From positions 1 through 8,658 of the forward strand of contig CAJPPE010000049.1 of NCBI GenBank assembly GCA_905372345.1: a stretch of DNA of 8,658 nucleotides, given 5' to 3'. The translations under genes were made by a program, and so were the position numbers. A model generated the notes under the pieces. That model saw only the letters and a program-made list of their open reading frames with translations. It made no database searches and was not told where the DNA came from. Position 1 is the stretch's first letter. Each line of letters starts with the position of its first letter. Shown here piece by piece: positions 5,710 through 8,658 of the stretch. Source of the DNA: an uncultured Treponema sp. Its GTDB lineage: Bacteria; Spirochaetota; Spirochaetia; Treponematales; Treponemataceae.

Positions 5710-6681
5710 TTATTTTAAATTTTCATATATGCGCATTAAATTTGTCTTCATGCGTTCAAGATAGCTTTTGTTATCTTCAGGGCTTTCGATTGTGTAAATT
5801 TTTTCAACCTTAGCTCCAAGCTCTGTTGCTAGGGTTTTTGAAACAAGGGGGCTTGCCGCTTCTTCCGTAAAGATAACTTTTACTTTATGCTCCCTGCAAT
5901 ATTCGACAAGTTTTGCAAGTTCTTTCGGATTCGGTTCGTTTTCATTAAAGATATCGGTTACGGAATTTTGCTTCAAGTCAAAATCTCTGCAAAGATATCC
6001 GAAGGCTGCGTGTCCCGTTACAAAGTGCTTGTTTTTTACTTTAGAAAATTTCTCGATATATTCTTTTAAAAGTCCGTCAAGTTCTGCAATGTATTTACTT
6101 GCATTTTCTTTATAGTTTTTTGCATTTGCAGGGTCAGCCATAGTCAGAGCGCTTTCAATATTTTTAACCATAATTTTTGCAGAAGAAAGGCTGAGCCATG
6201 TATGAGGATCGAATTCTCCGTGATGGCAATGTTCATGTCCCTTGCCGTGTTTGTGCTGCCCGGCACAAACTTCGCAGTCACAGTCTTCTCCATGTTCATC
6301 ATGATTGTGATGACCGGCCTTGATTGCTTCAATTCCGATGCTTGCCTCGACCATAATCAGCTTTTTGTTGTTGACCGCTTTTACGGCTTCATCAAGCCAA
6401 AACTCCATACCCAGACCGTTATAGATTAAAATATCGGCCTTCGATAAAAAAGCCAGATCTTTGGCCTTGGGCTCAAAGTCGTGAGCTTCCATTCCAGGCG
6501 GAATGATAACCGAAATATTAACCTTATCCCCTGCAACTGCCTGAGTCAACTCTTTCATTGCATCGAAAGTAACGGCAACATTTTTTTTGCCGTTATCGGG
6601 CATATCTTTTGCTCCCATTGCAAAGAGATTTACCGATGAAAGGATAGCAATAAATAAACATGTTTTTAAAATAGATTTCAT
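5710..6681 (-). CDS. zinc/manganese-type metal-binding protein of an ABC importer (ZnuA/TroA family)
   Basis: A 323-residue cluster A-I periplasmic metal-binding protein. A signal peptide precedes a probable cleavage after N-L-F-A (18-21); Cys8 lies inside the hydrophobic core and is not a lipobox. Likely metal ligands are H67 in GMEAHDFEP, H160 in FDPHTWL and H224 in TGHAAFGY, plus an acidic residue near FTEEAASP (271-278). Between about residues 123 and 155 it carries a His-rich loop typical of zinc-specific ZnuA proteins, here with four cysteines (C134, C136, C139, C152). The loop argues for zinc over manganese or iron; that is inference. No permease or ATPase gene lies beside it, so it must work with a transporter encoded elsewhere. 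ATG 6681 has GGAG (6690-6687) five bases upstream. Confidence 0.9.
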   Translation of the reverse strand: MKSILKTCLFIAILSSVNLFAMGAKDMPDNGKKNVAVTFDAMKELTQAVAGDKVNISVIIPPGMEAHDFEPKAKDLAFLSKADILIYNGLGMEFWLDEAVKAVNNKKLIMVEASIGIEAIKAGHHNHDEHGEDCDCEVCAGQHKHGKGHEHCHHGEFDPHTWLSLSSAKIMVKNIESALTMADPANAKNYKENASKYIAELDGLLKEYIEKFSKVKNKHFVTGHAAFGYLCRDFDLKQNSVTDIFNENEPNPKELAKLVEYCREHKVKVIFTEEAASPLVSKTLATELGAKVEKIYTIESPEDNKSYLERMKTNLMRIYENLK

Positions 6682-6711
6682 ATAAACTCCATATTTTTTT
6701 AGACGGAATAG

Positions 6712-6740
6712 AATATAATACCGTGCCGAAAATAAGTCAA
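6712..6740 (-). promoter_or_regulatory. promoter of the zinc-type binding protein, with an overlapping dyad
   Basis: TTGACT (6740-6735), a 17-bp spacer and TATATT (6717-6712) on the minus strand predict a start near 6705 and a leader of about 24 nt. An imperfect inverted repeat, ACGG (6703-6706) ... CCGT (6721-6724), is centred on the -10 box, where a metal-responsive repressor could bind. The operator reading is speculative; the promoter is sound. Confidence 0.65.
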
Positions 6741-6762
6741 TAAAAATAGGCTAATTAACTTT

Positions 6763-7170
6763 TTATGGCTGAAGCTCGGGCTCCAGCCCCGGAACCAAGT
6801 ATTTTTCAGGGATTTTAACGGGCCGTCCCGTACTGTCAACACAGGCCCAGGTTACCTTTGCTTCAGCACAGACTTTACCTTCTTCATTTTTTATAACCTG
6901 CAAAAAGGTTCCGGAAACCTTACCCAGCTCAATATGGGTAACCTCAATGGCCAGTTTATCGTAAAGCTTTGCCGAATGTTTGTATTTAATATCTATGTGG
7001 GATACATAGAGCATGTAGCCTTCTTCAATCATCCCTACATAATCAAAACCTATCTTTTTTAAAAACTGCATTCTGGCATGTTCCAGATAATTTAGGTAAA
7101 CCGAGTTGTTTACATGGTTATAAGCGTCAAGCTCGTAGCTTCGAACTTCAACATAAAATGTATGCGTCAC
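6763..7170 (-). CDS. hotdog-fold acyl-CoA thioesterase (YbgC/4HBT type)
   Basis: A 135-residue single hotdog domain of the 4-hydroxybenzoyl-CoA thioesterase family, expected to hydrolyse acyl-CoA or acyl-ACP thioesters in the cytosol as a tetramer. The active-site helix region is clear: ELDAYNHVNNSVYLNYLEHA with catalytic Asp15, followed by H19, N21 and E30. The usual length is 130-150. I choose GTG at 7170 because GGAG (7180-7177) lies six bases upstream; the longer in-frame TTG at 7182 has no ribosome site. It begins 23 bases after the acyltransferase stop and is probably cotranscribed with it. No terminator is visible between its end and the next promoter (6740). Confidence 0.88.
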   Translation of the reverse strand: MTHTFYVEVRSYELDAYNHVNNSVYLNYLEHARMQFLKKIGFDYVGMIEEGYMLYVSHIDIKYKHSAKLYDKLAIEVTHIELGKVSGTFLQVIKNEEGKVCAEAKVTWACVDSTGRPVKIPEKYLVPGLEPELQP

Positions 7171-7193
7171 AATCTTCTCCAATAAAAACTTTT

Positions 7194-8078
7194 CTAGTTT
7201 AGCCGTCCGATTTCGTTTGCTTCATGCATTTTTTCAAGGTCTGCCATTACCTGATCAACTACGGCCTGTTTTTTATCTATGCCTGTAAGGTTTTGATGTT
7301 CAGCCTTTACTTTTTCTCTATATTCTTCACAGTTTATAACGGGGCTTGCATCAAAGATGAGCCTATCCTTCCAGACAGTATCCTCAGTCATATCTCCCGA
7401 ATCGGAAATACGCAGGCAGTTTCCATTGCTTGAAACCAAGAGCATTATATCGGACATTTTAATATAGGAATCTATTTCTTTTACACCTTTTTTTGTTTCG
7501 GGTTTTCCGGGGCGGTATCGGGTTCCTGCAGGATATACAAGAATTACCCGTCCTTCTTCTTTTGCCTTTTCAAGAGCCCGCATAGAAGCGAGGTTTATCA
7601 TCTTGCTTCGTTTTAATTCCGATTCCAATAATTCGGGGTCTTTGATTGATTTGATGGAACGGCTGGGATAGATATAAATGCGGTCGTATGATCCGGCAAA
7701 GGCTGCAACATAGGGATTATCCTCACCCAGTTTTAGACCGGCCATTGCTATGCACTTTTCGGCAAGTTCCGTTCCTTTATGTCCGGTTTTTTTCATTAAA
7801 TTTATAAAAGCCGGATAATCCATATTGCTGTAGTGCTCCGCAAGGATTATGCCTTTTTTTCCCTTATTTACTTCATCTAAAAATTCTGCCAAGTGTTCCG
7901 GATGCCTGAATTCTGAATTTTCAAGGGCGAGATCGTCTACCATCTCATCAAGAATTTTAGACAGGGCGGGATTTCCCTTTTGTAATACATTTTCAGGCGT
8001 AACAGCCGGATTTTTCATCGTGTGTTTTGCAATTTCAGGTAAAATGTCTTTTACATATTCCATTAAAGTTTGCTGCAT
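7194..8078 (-). CDS. glycerolipid acyltransferase-like protein (LPLAT superfamily)
   Basis: A 294-residue protein of the PlsC/GPAT-type acyltransferase superfamily, probably acylating glycerol-3-phosphate or lysophosphatidate in membrane lipid synthesis. The HX4D catalytic pair is H82 and D87 in AEHYSNMDYPAF. YIYPSRS (135-141) may correspond to the second block, and YPAGTRYRPG (182-191) is the third block, related to the FPEGTR motif of PlsC. No strong transmembrane segment is seen, so it resembles soluble GPATs more than typical PlsC; whether the first or second acylation is its job is open. ATG 8078 has a perfect GGAGG six bases upstream (8089-8085), which is why a longer reading frame from 8114 is rejected. 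It follows the upstream gene by 19 bases. Confidence 0.85.
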   Translation of the reverse strand: MQQTLMEYVKDILPEIAKHTMKNPAVTPENVLQKGNPALSKILDEMVDDLALENSEFRHPEHLAEFLDEVNKGKKGIILAEHYSNMDYPAFINLMKKTGHKGTELAEKCIAMAGLKLGEDNPYVAAFAGSYDRIYIYPSRSIKSIKDPELLESELKRSKMINLASMRALEKAKEEGRVILVYPAGTRYRPGKPETKKGVKEIDSYIKMSDIMLLVSSNGNCLRISDSGDMTEDTVWKDRLIFDASPVINCEEYREKVKAEHQNLTGIDKKQAVVDQVMADLEKMHEANEIGRLN

Positions 8079-8097
8079 TTTGCACCTCCATAAATTT

Positions 8098-8658
8098 TTA
8101 AAATAAGCCGTCAAAATAGTCTTTGTATTTTTGATACGAAGATTTATCGACTGTTAAACTTACTACAGTATATTTTGACTTTTCTTTTTTTATTATCAAT
8201 TTAATATCGTGTTTGATGGTCTTTGTTTCAATATCATAGACGCTGTTTATGATTTTAAATTTTTGTTTTGTCCCTTTTATATCCGTATTTTTTGCAAGAA
8301 TTTTAGATGCCTTGCCCGAAGACGAAAAATATTTTATTAAAAAATCCGCTTCCCAGCCTTTGATGTCGGGTATCGTTTTTAAGTCGAGAGTATTTACATT
8401 TAAAAAAGCTTCATTTCCCATAAGAAAGGTATTGTCTGCTATCTGTTTCCATTGGCTGTCTAAAGAAAGTTTAACTCCGTCAACGGTTTTTGTTTCTTTT
8501 TTCGCCTTTGAGTTTAAAACAAATTTGGACGCAATAGGTTTAGCATCTTCGAGAGGTTTAAAATCAAAAAAAGTTTTTTCGTCTTTTATTCTTCCCATTT
8601 CTACCAACTCAAAGGCTTTTTCCTTATTGGAATCTAAAATTTCTTTTACATGAAAGAG
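8098..8658 (-). CDS. unrecognised protein, C-terminal part, cut by the right edge
   Basis: The minus-strand frame is open from the window edge to a TAA at 8100-8098, giving at least 186 residues, so the start lies outside. I recognise no family. The visible part is rich in lysine, with alternating hydrophobic and charged residues suggesting beta strands, such as HDIKLIIKKEKSKYTVVSLT near the end. It has no transmembrane segment, no clear catalytic motif and few cysteines. It ends YKDYFDGLF. Its stop is 19 bases before the acyltransferase ATG, so it is probably in the same operon, which is the only hint to its role. An internal TTG at 8607 has no ribosome site and is not the start. Confidence 0.75.
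   Translation of the reverse strand, partial: LFHVKEILDSNKEKAFELVEMGRIKDEKTFFDFKPLEDAKPIASKFVLNSKAKKETKTVDGVKLSLDSQWKQIADNTFLMGNEAFLNVNTLDLKTIPDIKGWEADFLIKYFSSSGKASKILAKNTDIKGTKQKFKIINSVYDIETKTIKHDIKLIIKKEKSKYTVVSLTVDKSSYQKYKDYFDGLF

Noticed and set aside
1..8658. CRISPR array, prophage, toxin-antitoxin or antiphage island
   Set aside because: No spaced direct repeats, integrase, phage structural genes or paired small toxin/antitoxin genes are visible; outside 1-475 the window is ordinary housekeeping and transport content.

Overview
The window reads as chromosomal DNA of an oral-type treponeme, most likely Treponema denticola or a close relative. This rests on the moderately low GC, the strong GGAGG-type ribosome sites, the signal peptides ending in F-A followed by (G/M)GAK, and the gene families present. 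The species assignment is inference, because nothing here is a species marker I can verify.

Layout: (1) 1-475 holds no intact gene. It has a 12-base G tract at 39-50, a consensus promoter pointing left that fires almost exactly onto the ATG of a minus-strand reading frame cut by the window edge, and two gene remnants end to end: the last ~46 codons of an ABC-F ATPase (minus) and the last ~31 codons of a PD-(D/E)XK/Rpn-type transposase (plus). (2) 456-3254 is a compact plus-strand ABC importer operon of the iron/heme/cobalamin type: binding protein, FecCD/BtuC permease, ATPase. (3) 3298-4806 is pepD, an M20C dipeptidase with its own promoter. (4) 4845-4969 carries a previously unlabelled minus-strand transcription unit with no conventional gene: a near-consensus promoter, a foldable ~55-nt segment and an intrinsic terminator. 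I read it as a small RNA gene. (5) 4989-6740 (minus) holds a ZnuA/TroA-type metal-binding protein with its own promoter, a terminator, and a DUF1361 membrane protein directly behind that terminator. (6) 6763-8658 (minus) is the tail of a lipid-related operon: an unrecognised gene cut by the right edge, a glycerolipid acyltransferase-like protein and a hotdog thioesterase.

The window combines uptake (a siderophore/heme/B12-type importer and a zinc-type binding protein lacking its own permease and ATPase here), peptide utilisation (PepD) and lipid metabolism. This suits a host-associated, peptide-fermenting spirochete. The most interesting unexplained items are the small RNA unit at 4845-4969 and the homopolymer/leaderless-start arrangement at 1-171.
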